54,078 nt of DNA. It comes from Marinomonas lutimaris. Lineage in GTDB: Bacteria > Pseudomonadota > Gammaproteobacteria > Pseudomonadales > Marinomonadaceae. Location of the stretch: assembly GCF_019426345.1 (NCBI RefSeq), contig NZ_JAHLLW010000023.1, positions 1 to 54,078 on the forward strand, given 5' to 3'. The position numbers and the translations under genes were made by a program. Below the pieces are notes generated by a model that saw only the letters and a program-made list of their open reading frames with translations, was not told the origin of the DNA and made no database searches. Shown one piece after another: positions 1-8,369 of the stretch (position 1 is the stretch's first letter; every line of letters begins with the position of its first letter).

Positions 1-275
1 TAGTACTGTCAGGGCTTTTTTATATCTTGGGATTTCATAGGACTTTGCTGTGTGGGGTTTTTTATGAAAGACAAGCATGTGAGCGTAGGTCGTTATCAAG
101 ATTTGATTAAGAAGGCCCTGATAGGTAGTACGGTCAGGGCTTTTTTATATCTTGGGATTTCATAGGACTTTGCGGTGTGGGGTTTTTTATGAAAGACAAG
201 CATGTGAGCGGAGGTCGTTATCAAGATTTGATTAAGAAGGCCCTGATAGTTAATACTGTCAGAGCTTTTTCCGTT
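1..275. repeat. 125-bp tandem direct repeat, two full copies plus a partial third
   Basis: Bases 1-125 and 126-250 are nearly identical. They differ at offsets 7, 49 and 86, each time T in copy 1 and G in copy 2. A diverged third start follows from 251. Each unit holds a short open frame (ATG at 64 and 189, about 33 and 39 codons, encoding MKDKHVS..GRYQDLIKKALI) after a GGGG-TTTTTT spacer. Each unit ends in GCCCTGA, which pairs with the TCAGGGC opening the next unit, so every junction rebuilds a terminator-like hairpin. The window starts inside the array, so its true copy number is unknown. The small frames may be the tail of an upstream gene. Confidence 0.9.
115..146 (+). terminator. Intrinsic terminator at the first repeat junction
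   Basis: GCCCTGA (115-121) pairs with TCAGGGC (134-140) across a 12-nt loop and is followed by six T. The same left arm at 240-246 faces a mutated right arm TCAGAGC (259-265), so the second copy is weaker. Confidence 0.6.
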
Positions 276-503
276 TCACAAAAAAGTCATCGAATAACAA
301 TGGGGTAGGTGTGGAATTGCCTTAGTTTAGAATACTACCTAACTTAAAAGACCATCGTAACCAATGGTAAAAATCACGATATCGCAAGTCGAAGCTAGTA
401 ACGTCTTGTTAAAAAGAATTAAGCATTGAAAATGAGAAGCGTAAGTTTTACTTAAGGTTTCTTATCTATAGTATTTGATCATCTGTAGATTTAGGAACAT
501 CAA
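276..503. other. Non-coding stretch after the tandem repeat
   Basis: No convincing gene, RNA or strong hairpin is seen here. It is AT-rich and probably holds the promoter for the two-component operon downstream, but no clear core promoter was identified. Confidence 0.4.
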
Positions 504-740
504 GTGAATACTTCTTTTTGTCAAATAAAATGGCTTGTAGTTTCTGTGCTTGCTTTTACTCAGTGTGACCTAATTAAAAAGACGAACTCCCTACAAGTTT
601 TTTTATCAAAATGTGGCGTATTTGATCCTCTAACTCTGTTATTCTTTTCATCTCATGGTGATTTACTCAATGTTCGCCAAGGTGAAATGGATTTAGTGCA
701 ATTTAACAGCATGCAAAAATCAGCTTTGGCAAACTTATGA
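504..740 (+). CDS. Hypothetical small protein upstream of the two-component system
   Basis: A 78-residue frame opening with GTG, preceded by an AGGAAC ribosome-binding site about 5 nt upstream. Its N-terminus (residues about 8-20, KWLVVSVLAFTQC) is hydrophobic and could be a weak signal or membrane segment. There is no lipobox and no recognisable domain. Its stop overlaps an ATG in the frame of the next gene by 4 nt, which would fit translational coupling. However, the response regulator more likely starts 18 nt further on, which weakens that argument. It may be a genuine small gene or a chance frame; function unknown. Confidence 0.35.
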   Translation: MNTSFCQIKWLVVSVLAFTQCDLIKKTNSLQVFLSKCGVFDPLTLLFFSSHGDLLNVRQGEMDLVQFNSMQKSALANL

Positions 741-754
741 AAGAAGGAATAGGT

Positions 755-1420
755 TTGCGAATACTAGTTGTAGAGGATGATCTTTCGTTAGCAGATGGTC
801 TTGTTACCGCCTTAAAGCGCGAAGGTTATACAGTTGATTTACTTCATGATGGCATTCATGCTTTGGAAGCATTAGTGAATGAAGTGTTTGATTTGGTTGT
901 TTTGGATTTAGGCTTGCCAAGGTTAGACGGTTTGGCTGTACTGAAGCAATTACGCGCCAATGAAAATAGGGTGCCTGTTCTTATTCTTACAGCTAGAGAT
1001 GGTTTGGAGGATAGAGTGGCTGGTTTGGATTTAGGTGCCGACGATTATTTAGTCAAGCCTTTTGATGTAACTGAATTGAAGGCTCGAGCACGAGCTTTAT
1101 TACGTCGCAGTTATGGGCGAGCAATTAGTGAGATTCATTACAAAGGACTTGTGCTGTTCCCAGCAAGTCACAAAGTAACGTACCAAGACAAAGAGATAAG
1201 TCTAACTCGTAGAGAGTATTCTTTGCTGCATGAGCTTGTGAGCCAGCCTGGCCATGTATTTACCCGCGATGTCCTTCAGCAGCTAATGTACGGTTGGGGG
1301 GATGATGTCGAAAGTAATGCGCTTGAGGTGCACATTCATCATCTGCGTAAAAAACTCTTTCCTGAATTAATTCGCACCATACGAGGCATTGGCTATGTGG
1401 TCGATCAAGAAGTGGGCTAG
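755..1420 (+). CDS. OmpR-family response regulator (TctD/QseB-like)
   Basis: Cytoplasmic transcription factor of a two-component system. The receiver domain covers residues 1-115 with the acidic pair D8/D9, phospho-acceptor D51 in LVVLDLGLP and K101 in LVKPFD. A winged-helix DNA-binding domain (about 125-218) ends in HIHHLRKKL..IRTIRGIGYV. I chose TTG at 755 as the start because it gives the family-typical MRILVVEDD and has AAGGA at 744-748; an in-frame ATG at 737 is the alternative. The kinase gene overlaps its 3' end by 26 nt, so the two are co-translated. The family resembles regulators of tricarboxylate uptake, but the target is not evident here. Confidence 0.9.
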   Translation: MRILVVEDDLSLADGLVTALKREGYTVDLLHDGIHALEALVNEVFDLVVLDLGLPRLDGLAVLKQLRANENRVPVLILTARDGLEDRVAGLDLGADDYLVKPFDVTELKARARALLRRSYGRAISEIHYKGLVLFPASHKVTYQDKEISLTRREYSLLHELVSQPGHVFTRDVLQQLMYGWGDDVESNALEVHIHHLRKKLFPELIRTIRGIGYVVDQEVG

Positions 1421-2798
1421 AAAAAAATTATTAAGCTCAATTCGACGCAGGACACTTTTTTTTGTCATGTGCCTTTTTACCATGACAAGCATTCTTATTA
1501 TGGTGATTGGTTTGCTGTTTGCAAATCATGAAGTTGAAGAGTTATTTGATGCCAGATTAGCTCAGCAAGCGCGCTTACTACTTACGTTATCTGAGAATAT
1601 CGAAAAACTCAGTTCTAATGTAAGCACTATATCACCTCTCTTGATTGACGAGGCTAATACAGATTCATCTGTAGGTCATAAATACGAAAGTAAAATATTT
1701 TATCAAATTTGGAGTGGGGGTAAATTAAAAATTGCCTCTGACTCCATGAATTTCTCACAACAGAAGGAAGACTCATTTGGTTATGGTGATGCAATTGCCG
1801 ATCACTATAAGTGGAGAACTTTTACCTTAAATCAAACCGCAGGTGATATAAAAGTCATCGTTGCTGAGCGTTCTGATGTAAGAGGAGAAATTTCAGATCA
1901 AATTGTCTTCCAAACTCTTTTTCCTGAGATATTAGCTTGGCCTATTTTGGCTGTTCTTGTGTGGGCTGCGGTTGGCCTTGGACTCGAGCCTCTTCAGCAG
2001 CTTGCTCGGCGTATTCAGAAAATTACTCCAACTAAGTTAGAACCAATCGAAATGTCTCATGTGCCTGAAGAGTTAATTCCTGTCAAAACTGCTTTGAATG
2101 GGTTGCTTGTGGAAATTGACGTGTTGATGGAAAGGGAAAAACGTTGGATAGCAGATGCGGCTCATGAATTAAGAACCCCCTTGAGTATTCTCAGGGTCCA
2201 TGCTGAAAATGCAGCGTCGGCAGAGAATGATTTAGAGAGAAATAAATCGTTAACTCAGCTTACATCGGGCGTTGATCGTTCTACTAGAATAGTATCTCAA
2301 TTGCTAGCGCTAGCTCGTCTTGAGCATCAGAAAAAAGTTATTAAAGAAAGAGTGGATGTACTGGCAATTAGCCGTTCGATGATTGCTGATATTCTACCCT
2401 TGGCTTGGAAGAGAGGCGTTGAGATTAGCCTAGAAGTTGATGATAACTTGCCTTGGTGTTGTTATGTCGAGACTAATCATATTGAGATATTGCTACAAAA
2501 CTTAATTAGTAATGCCATTAAATTCTCGCCTAGTAACTCGGTGATTAAAGTAGTATGGGAACAGTTTGAAAATCAAGTTGAACTAAAGGTAATGGATGCA
2601 GGAAAAGGTGTTAGTAAAGAAGAAAAGCAAAGGCTCAGTGAGCGTTTTTTTCGTTCTGGAGAGGCAGAAGGTGCGGGGCTTGGGCTGTCTATTGTTAAAA
2701 ATATCGTTGACAAGTATCAAGGTTCGCTTTCTTTCGAGAGTGTACTTCCTCAAGGGTTAACCGTTCAGGTTAAATTGCCTGTTTTAGCAGTGAAATAA
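1395..2798 (+). CDS. Membrane sensor histidine kinase (TctE/QseC-like)
   Basis: Partner of the preceding regulator. A basic N-terminus leads into a first membrane helix (residues about 20-42), then a periplasmic sensor of about 135 residues, a second helix (about 180-200) and a linker. The HisKA domain has phospho-accepting H257 in DAAHELRTPLS. The ATPase domain has the N box (LLQNLISNAIKFS) and G boxes (DAGKGVS, GLGLSIVKNIV). ATG at 1395 (MWSIKKW) is preferred over the TTG two codons earlier. The periplasmic region has no recognisable ligand motif. No transporter of the TctCBA type is adjacent; the nearest is the ehu importer. Confidence 0.9.
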   Translation: MWSIKKWARKKLLSSIRRRTLFFVMCLFTMTSILIMVIGLLFANHEVEELFDARLAQQARLLLTLSENIEKLSSNVSTISPLLIDEANTDSSVGHKYESKIFYQIWSGGKLKIASDSMNFSQQKEDSFGYGDAIADHYKWRTFTLNQTAGDIKVIVAERSDVRGEISDQIVFQTLFPEILAWPILAVLVWAAVGLGLEPLQQLARRIQKITPTKLEPIEMSHVPEELIPVKTALNGLLVEIDVLMEREKRWIADAAHELRTPLSILRVHAENAASAENDLERNKSLTQLTSGVDRSTRIVSQLLALARLEHQKKVIKERVDVLAISRSMIADILPLAWKRGVEISLEVDDNLPWCCYVETNHIEILLQNLISNAIKFSPSNSVIKVVWEQFENQVELKVMDAGKGVSKEEKQRLSERFFRSGEAEGAGLGLSIVKNIVDKYQGSLSFESVLPQGLTVQVKLPVLAVK

Positions 2799-2912
2799 AG
2801 TAATCTTCCTAAGAATAGTTTTTAGATATTAAGTTGTTAGCTAATGGCGATTTTATAAATGTCTTTCAAGTGCTTATGCTTTTTACATCAACTTGAAGCA
2901 GGGGAAAATATC

Positions 2913-3047
2913 ATGAAAAGGTTTATCGCTACTATCTACAATGTGGTTCTAACGAAAAGTGGTCGTTCTAAAGCTGAAATGGACCTTCAGGAAGAATGGC
3001 AAGGGTGGGATGCTTGGGTCAATATAGACTCTAGATCCACGCGTTAA
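2913..3047 (+). CDS. Small conserved-looking protein of unknown function (44 aa)
   Basis: A 44-residue frame starting MKRFIATIYN, with a good AGGGGAAAA ribosome-binding site. A longer start at 2859 has no such site. The short N-terminal hydrophobic stretch is followed by a charged, Trp-rich tail (EEWQGWDAWVN). It has its own strong terminator 22 nt downstream and lies between the two-component genes and the ehu operon, so it may be a monocistronic small gene. No domain is recognised. Confidence 0.55.
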   Translation: MKRFIATIYNVVLTKSGRSKAEMDLQEEWQGWDAWVNIDSRSTR

Positions 3048-3069
3048 AGTTTAGTTTACAGTAAATACC

Positions 3070-3096
3070 ATACCAGACATTGTCTGGTATTTTTTT
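3070..3096 (+). terminator. Intrinsic terminator after the 44-aa gene
   Basis: ATACCAGAC (3070-3078) and GTCTGGTAT (3082-3090) form a perfect 9-bp stem with a 3-nt loop, followed by a seven-T run. Confidence 0.85.
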
Positions 3097-3300
3097 GCCT
3101 TTCAGTATTCGTTTTTCATTCCTTTTTACATTGAATTCACCTTCTATATTTTTAAAGTGGTTGGTTAAATTTAGCATCTATAATAAGTGATCTAATGATT
3201 ACAGATCTAAATAGTTCTTGATCATTTGATTCATTTTATTTAGTGTAAAGAGACTTAACGCTATTTTTTAACCATTTTTCTAAGGAACATGAGGTTTATT

Positions 3301-4149
3301 ATGAAAAAGCTATGCAGAAAATATCTTATATCTCTAATGAGTTTTGCCGTTGCGCTTTTCTCCGTGTCTGCTGTGGCGACGACGTTAGATAAGATAAAAG
3401 ATGAGGGCACTGTGACAATAGGTGTGGCCAATGAAGTACCTTATGGTTACACCACCCCAGATGGTGAGCCGGCTGGCGAAGCTCCTAGTATTGCGGTTAA
3501 AGTCCTGAATGATCTTGGTGTAGATAACGTAAAAGTTGTTGTTACGGAATTTGGTTCTTTGATTCCGGGATTGCGTGCTGGGCGTTTTGATGTGATTGCA
3601 GCAGGTATGTACATTACGCCAAAACGCTGCAAGCAAATTTTGTTCTCTAATCCTACATACAGCATTGGCGAAGGCTTTTTGGTTCAAAATGGCAACCCGA
3701 AAGAGTTAAATGGTTACGACAATATTGATGCTAAATCTGTGAAGTTGGGCGTTATGTCTGGTTCTGTTGAATACGGTTATGCGCGTGACTACGGTATTGA
3801 TTTAAGCAAAATCGTAACTCTTCCAGATTATCCATCTGGTGTTGCTGCCCTTAAATCAGGTCGTATTGATGCGCTAGCTGGTACGAGCTTGACCATGGCG
3901 TCTTTGGCTCAAAAAGATGATCGTGTTGAATTAGCGCAGCCTTTTACTCCTCTTATGATTAAGGGTGAATCAGTTAAAGGCTATGGTGGTTTTGGTTTCC
4001 GCCCAGCTGATACAGCTTTGCGTGATGCATTCAATACAGAATTGAAAGGCTTTATCGATACAAAAGAGCATATTGCAATGGTAGAGCCTTACGGTTTTGG
4101 TAAGCATACTTCTCCTGGTGGCATGACTGCTGCGAAATTGTGTAAATAA
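3301..4149 (+). CDS. ehuB: Ectoine/hydroxyectoine ABC transporter, substrate-binding protein
   Basis: Periplasmic solute-binding protein that would capture ectoines or a related compatible solute. A Sec signal peptide covers about residues 1-26 (MKKLCRKYLISL...SAVA). The mature part is a family-3 amino-acid-type binding protein. It carries the EhuB-like stretches GVANEVPYGY, GEAPSIAVKVL, FGSLIPGLRAGRFDVIAAG and MYITPKRCKQ. The start at 3301 has GAGG six bases upstream; an ATG at 3289 also exists but sits too close to its AAGGA. It is first in ehuBCDA and followed directly by two permeases and the ATPase. Substrate assignment is by family resemblance; no ectoine catabolic (eut/doe) genes lie in the window. 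Confidence 0.9.
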   Translation: MKKLCRKYLISLMSFAVALFSVSAVATTLDKIKDEGTVTIGVANEVPYGYTTPDGEPAGEAPSIAVKVLNDLGVDNVKVVVTEFGSLIPGLRAGRFDVIAAGMYITPKRCKQILFSNPTYSIGEGFLVQNGNPKELNGYDNIDAKSVKLGVMSGSVEYGYARDYGIDLSKIVTLPDYPSGVAALKSGRIDALAGTSLTMASLAQKDDRVELAQPFTPLMIKGESVKGYGGFGFRPADTALRDAFNTELKGFIDTKEHIAMVEPYGFGKHTSPGGMTAAKLCK

Positions 4150-4167
4150 CACTGGGGAATTAGACTC

Positions 4168-4830
4168 ATGGAATTTGGAGAAATTGTCTCCGTATTACTC
4201 CAGGGGGCCGTTGTTACAATACAAATTGTGGCAATGGCATTGCCTCTCGCTGTGTTAATGGCCTTCAGCTTTGGATTGATTCGCCTTTACGCTCCAACCC
4301 CATTCAAACAAATCGCAATTGTTTACATTGAATTCTTCCGCGGAACATCGGCTCTTATACAGCTGTACTGGATTTATTTTGTGTTGCCATTCTTTGGGAT
4401 AACCATAGATGCGATGACGGCAGCAGTTGTTGCCTTGGGACTAAATATTGGTGCGTATGGTACGGAAGTAGTACGTGGTGCTATTCAATCTGTACCGAAG
4501 GGGCAATATGAAGCCTCTATTGCATTAAACTTTACTTCTTCCCAACGATTGTGGCGAATTATTATGCCGCAAGCCTTAGTTAATATGATCCCACCGTTTG
4601 GTAATTTAGCTATTGAGTTAGTGAAAGCAACCTCATTGGTATCTCTGATTACTATTGGTGATTTGACTTTTAAAGCAAAAATGCTAGCTGATACAACCTT
4701 ACAGGTTGGTGAGATCTTTGGTGTGGTGTTGTTGTTCTATTTTGTTATGGCTCAATTCTTAGTCTTTTTTATTAGGCGTTTAGAAACGCACCTTAGCAAA
4801 GGTTTAGGTCGTGGAGGGCTTCATTCATGA
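4168..4830 (+). CDS. ehuC: Ectoine/hydroxyectoine ABC transporter permease EhuC
   Basis: Inner-membrane permease of the polar amino acid (HisMQ) type, 220 residues with about five membrane helices. The ATPase-docking EAA loop is visible at about residues 113-135 (KGQYEASIALNFTSSQRLWR). It starts 18 nt after ehuB and overlaps ehuD by 4 nt (ATGA), showing coupling. EhuC versus EhuD is assigned by gene order in known ehu clusters. Confidence 0.88.
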   Translation: MEFGEIVSVLLQGAVVTIQIVAMALPLAVLMAFSFGLIRLYAPTPFKQIAIVYIEFFRGTSALIQLYWIYFVLPFFGITIDAMTAAVVALGLNIGAYGTEVVRGAIQSVPKGQYEASIALNFTSSQRLWRIIMPQALVNMIPPFGNLAIELVKATSLVSLITIGDLTFKAKMLADTTLQVGEIFGVVLLFYFVMAQFLVFFIRRLETHLSKGLGRGGLHS

Positions 4831-5504
4831 ATGGATTTCATTGGGACTGGGCGTTTACATGGGAAGTGTTTCCTATGATTCTAACCGCGGCAAAAGTGAC
4901 TTTATTGGCAACTTTGCTCGGCAGCATTTTTGCGATTGTGATGGGGCTAGTTTTTGCTTTGTTGCGTCGTAGCAATAGTCGCACACTACGTATCTCGATT
5001 TACTGGGTGGTTGAGTTTATTCGGAGTACGCCTTTGCTCGTACAGATCTTCTTCTTGTATTACGTGATGCCGGAATTTGGTATCAGTATGTCACCGCTAG
5101 CAACGGGTGTGTTTGCTTTAGGTCTTCATTATGGCGCGTATTTATCGGAAGTGTTTCGTAGTGGTATCGATGGTATTGAAAAAGGCCAATGGGAAGCTGC
5201 TAGAGCGCTGAATTTAACGATTGTTGATACCTACAAAGATATCGTGCTCCCTCAAGCAATTCGTCCAATGATCCCTGCGACAGGTAATTACATCATTGCC
5301 ATGTTTAAGGAAACGCCTCAGCTTTCTGCCATTACTTTATTGGAAATGCTGCAAATGGCGAAGATTATTGGCTCTGAGAACTTCCGCTATCTAGAACCCT
5401 TTACCTTAGTTGGGATTTTGTATCTCGTGTTTAGTCTTTTAGCAGCCTACGGTATTCATCAGGTTGAAAGACGCTTTCCAAAAGAAGGATTTAGTTTGAA
5501 ATGA
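4827..5504 (+). CDS. ehuD: Ectoine/hydroxyectoine ABC transporter permease EhuD
   Basis: Second HisMQ-type permease, 225 residues. It opens with a Trp-rich segment (FHWDWAFTWEVF) common in this subunit, followed by membrane helices and the EAA loop (KGQWEAARALNLTIVDTYKD). Both neighbours overlap it by 4 nt. It is expected to form the heterodimeric channel with EhuC. Confidence 0.88.
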   Translation: MNGFHWDWAFTWEVFPMILTAAKVTLLATLLGSIFAIVMGLVFALLRRSNSRTLRISIYWVVEFIRSTPLLVQIFFLYYVMPEFGISMSPLATGVFALGLHYGAYLSEVFRSGIDGIEKGQWEAARALNLTIVDTYKDIVLPQAIRPMIPATGNYIIAMFKETPQLSAITLLEMLQMAKIIGSENFRYLEPFTLVGILYLVFSLLAAYGIHQVERRFPKEGFSLK

Positions 5505-6274
5505 GTGCACCCATTATTGAATTCAAAAATGTGAAAAAGTGCTTTGGTGAAACCGTCATTTTTAGTGATTTTAACTTTAAAGTAGAAGAAAACGAGATAG
5601 TTTCAATCATCGGGCCAAGTGGCTCAGGTAAGAGTACCTTGCTACGAATCTTGATGACGTTAGAAGGTATTGACGGCGGTTATATAAATGTAGCAGGCGA
5701 GTCACTTTGGCATATGCCCTGGCAGGGACAACATGTTCCTGCGAACAATAAGCACCTGCATAAAATGCGTAATCATCTTGGAATGGTCTTTCAGCATTTT
5801 AATTTGTTTCCCCATATGACGGTGAAACGCAACATAACTGAAGCACCAATGCGAGTCAAAGGTGTTTCAAGAGCTGAAGCTGAGGAATTCGCAGAGAAAT
5901 TACTGCAGTTGGTTGGTCTAGCAGATAAAGCGGACAGTTATCCAAATGATTTATCTGGTGGCCAAAAACAGCGAGTAGGTATTGCACGAGCGCTTGCGAT
6001 GAAACCTTCTATCTTGTTGTTGGATGAGATTACTTCGGCATTAGACCCAGAATTAGTTGATGAAGTACTGGATGTTATTCGTAATCTTGTCAAAGAAGAA
6101 AGTTTTACTATGTTGCTGGTAACTCATGAAATGTACTTCGCAAGAGAAATTAGTGATCGAGTGTGCTTCTTTGATAAAGGTGCCATTGTGGAAGAGGGTG
6201 AGCCAGAAGCTATCTTTACCCAACCAAAAGAAGAGCGAACAAAGGCTTTTCTAAATGCTTATATTGGTCAGTAG
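5501..6274 (+). CDS. ehuA: Ectoine/hydroxyectoine ABC transporter ATP-binding protein
   Basis: Cytoplasmic ATPase that powers the importer, 257 residues. It shows Walker A (GPSGSGKST), Q-loop (MVFQHFNLF), signature (LSGGQKQR), Walker B (SILLLDEITSALDPE) and H-loop (LLVTHE). The extra insertion around residues 67-85 (LWHMPWQGQHVPANNKHLHKM) is typical of EhuA-like ATPases. It is last in the operon and is followed by a strong terminator. Confidence 0.92.
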   Translation: MSAPIIEFKNVKKCFGETVIFSDFNFKVEENEIVSIIGPSGSGKSTLLRILMTLEGIDGGYINVAGESLWHMPWQGQHVPANNKHLHKMRNHLGMVFQHFNLFPHMTVKRNITEAPMRVKGVSRAEAEEFAEKLLQLVGLADKADSYPNDLSGGQKQRVGIARALAMKPSILLLDEITSALDPELVDEVLDVIRNLVKEESFTMLLVTHEMYFAREISDRVCFFDKGAIVEEGEPEAIFTQPKEERTKAFLNAYIGQ

Positions 6275-6307
6275 CTTTCTGAAAAATATTATTTAATAAG
6301 TGTTTAT

Positions 6308-6336
6308 AGGGCGCCTGAATGGCGCCTTATTTTTTG
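6308..6336 (+). terminator. Intrinsic terminator of the ehu operon
   Basis: GGCGCC (6310-6315) and GGCGCC (6321-6326) pair around the loop TGAAT, extended by a G-U and an A-T pair, then TTATTTTTT. Confidence 0.85.
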
Positions 6337-6397
6337 CCGTGACAAGTAACGTTGTCAGCACTGATAATGATGGTACACCTTATGGAGTATTGATTAA

Positions 6398-7111
6398 ATG
6401 ACCCCCTTGTATAGCATTATTTTTCTCACTTTATTTGCTGGCTTAGCTATGCCACTTGGCGCGCTGATTGCAAATTTTGAACGCATCAAACCAGCATGGT
6501 TAGAAACCGAGTTAATGCATGGCATTACGGCGTTTGGTGGCGGCGCTTTATTGTCTGCTATTGCTTTGGTTTTGGTACCAGAAGGTGTTCGAAATTTTGC
6601 GCCTCTGAGTGCTGCTTTATTGTTTTTATCAGGTGGTGTGGCTTTTATGTGGTTGGATATTCAATTGTCTAAAGGCCAAACTTCTATGAGTCAATTGGTT
6701 GCCATGCTCGCTGACTTTATTCCAGAATCCTTGGCTTTGGGGGCTGCGTTTGCTTTGGGAACAATTAATGGTCTATTGCTTGCTGCCCTTATTGCCATGC
6801 AAAACCTTCCAGAAGGATTTAATGCTTTTCGAGAGTTAAAGGCCTCATCAACTTATCGTTCATTTACTATTATTTTTTGGTTTGTGTTGTTGGCATTATG
6901 TGGGCCAATAGCGGGTGTCGTTGCGCATATTTGGCTTGCTGCGTGGCCAGTCGTTGTGTCTGGAATTATGTTGTTTGCCTCTGGCGGTATTTTGTATGCT
7001 GTGTTTCAAGATATTGCGCCTCAAGTCGCTTTGGAAAAGCATTGGGCCCCCCCAATGGGGGCGGTGATGGGATTTGCTTTGGGGTTAGTGGGATATATGT
7101 TAACGCGATAA
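6398..7111 (+). CDS. ZIP-family metal cation transporter-like protein
   Basis: An integral inner-membrane protein of 237 residues with about eight hydrophobic helices. Two ZIP-type metal-site motifs are visible in mid-sequence helices: DFIPESLALG and MQNLPEGFNAF. They correspond to the HxxPEG signatures of TM4 and TM5, with the usual His replaced by Asp/Gln. Metal specificity cannot be told, and the His substitutions leave transport activity open. It stands alone between the ehu terminator and the BenE-like gene. Confidence 0.75.
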   Translation: MTPLYSIIFLTLFAGLAMPLGALIANFERIKPAWLETELMHGITAFGGGALLSAIALVLVPEGVRNFAPLSAALLFLSGGVAFMWLDIQLSKGQTSMSQLVAMLADFIPESLALGAAFALGTINGLLLAALIAMQNLPEGFNAFRELKASSTYRSFTIIFWFVLLALCGPIAGVVAHIWLAAWPVVVSGIMLFASGGILYAVFQDIAPQVALEKHWAPPMGAVMGFALGLVGYMLTR

Positions 7112-7182
7112 AAAATGTATACAAAATTATCGTTTTTTGAAATATAGTAGCGCTCTTTAAAGCTGACAAGAGTGACTGTGTT

Positions 7183-8355
7183 GTGTTCAGAATATTAAAT
7201 GATCTTAGCTTGAGTGCGATTGTCGCGGGTTTTGTGGCAGTGCTTATAGGTTTTGCAAGTTCTGTTGCTATTGTCTTTCAGGCGGCTCAGGCGGCTGGCG
7301 CAGATTCTAATACCATAGTCTCTTGGATTATGGCGTTAGGTTTTGGGATGGGGGCTACCTGTTTTTTCCTTTCTTTATGGTATCGTTCTCCTGTGATTAC
7401 GGCTTGGTCGACACCCGGTGCGGCCTTATTAGCGACGAGCTTAGGGACGATAAGCTATTCTGAAGCAATTGGTGTATTCGTTTTTGCAGGTGTGTTAACT
7501 CTGCTCACGGGTGTTTCCGGCTTATTTGATAAAGTCATGCGTTTGGTTCCTTTGCCGCTAGCTTGTGCCATGTTAGCGGGTGTGCTTTTCAAGTTTGGCT
7601 TGTCTATTTTTGATTCTATGATGAGTGACGTATTCCTAGTTGGGGTTATGCTGATTACTTATTTGGTGAGTAAGCGACTTGTTCCTCGTTACGCTGTGCT
7701 TTTTGTTTTGGTTGCAGGTGTCGCGCTTGTGCTTGTAAGATCTGATGAACAGTTTATGTCTAGTATTCCTTTTGCTCTTGGCTCTCTTGTATGGGTATGG
7801 CCTGAGTGGAATATTAGTGCATTAATTGGTATTGGCATTCCTTTATATATTGTCACTATGACGTCTCAGAATATCCCTGGTGTTGCTGTGATGCGCAGTA
7901 GTGGTTACCAAACACCGGTTTCACCTCTTATTAGCTGGACTGGCTTAACATCCATTGTTTTAGCGCCTTTAGGTGGTTTTGCCTTTAATTTGGCGGCAAT
8001 TACTGCGGCGATTTGTTCAGGTGATGAATGTCATAAAGATCCTAAACGTCGCTACATTGCAGGACTTTCAGCTGGTGTGTTTTATTGGCTTGCTGGTTTA
8101 GCTGGTGCCTCTGTTGTTGCTCTGTTTTCGATTTTTCCAGCCACTATGATTGCTGCGCTAGCGGGCATTGCGTTGTTGGGAACCATAGGAATGAATCTAA
8201 AAAATGCGATGGCAGATGATTCAAATCGAGAAGCCGCGCTAGTGACTTTTTTAGTGACCGTCTCCGGTGTGTCGTTTGCTGGTATAGCATCAGCATTTTG
8301 GGGTATTTTATTTGGTGTGATATGTCTTTTAATATCCAATACTAAGCTTAAATAA
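7183..8355 (+). CDS. BenE-family benzoate/proton symporter-like permease
   Basis: A 390-residue polytopic inner-membrane protein matching the BenE family throughout. Landmarks are FQAAQAAG, a TM stretch with TAWSTPGAALLA, and a centre with IPLYIVTMTSQNIPG. The start is a GTG with only a weak AAGAG upstream. It is followed 14 nt later by a GntR/FCD regulator on the same strand. No benzoate catabolic genes are nearby, so the true substrate is uncertain; many BenE homologues are annotated only by family. Confidence 0.85.
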   Translation: MFRILNDLSLSAIVAGFVAVLIGFASSVAIVFQAAQAAGADSNTIVSWIMALGFGMGATCFFLSLWYRSPVITAWSTPGAALLATSLGTISYSEAIGVFVFAGVLTLLTGVSGLFDKVMRLVPLPLACAMLAGVLFKFGLSIFDSMMSDVFLVGVMLITYLVSKRLVPRYAVLFVLVAGVALVLVRSDEQFMSSIPFALGSLVWVWPEWNISALIGIGIPLYIVTMTSQNIPGVAVMRSSGYQTPVSPLISWTGLTSIVLAPLGGFAFNLAAITAAICSGDECHKDPKRRYIAGLSAGVFYWLAGLAGASVVALFSIFPATMIAALAGIALLGTIGMNLKNAMADDSNREAALVTFLVTVSGVSFAGIASAFWGILFGVICLLISNTKLK

Positions 8356-8369
8356 AAAAGGTTTTTTGT

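Noticed and set aside
1..275. CRISPR array or insertion-sequence end at the tandem repeat
   Set aside because: There are no short regular spacers, no terminal inverted repeats with a transposase, and unit length is 125 bp with full identity across the unit.
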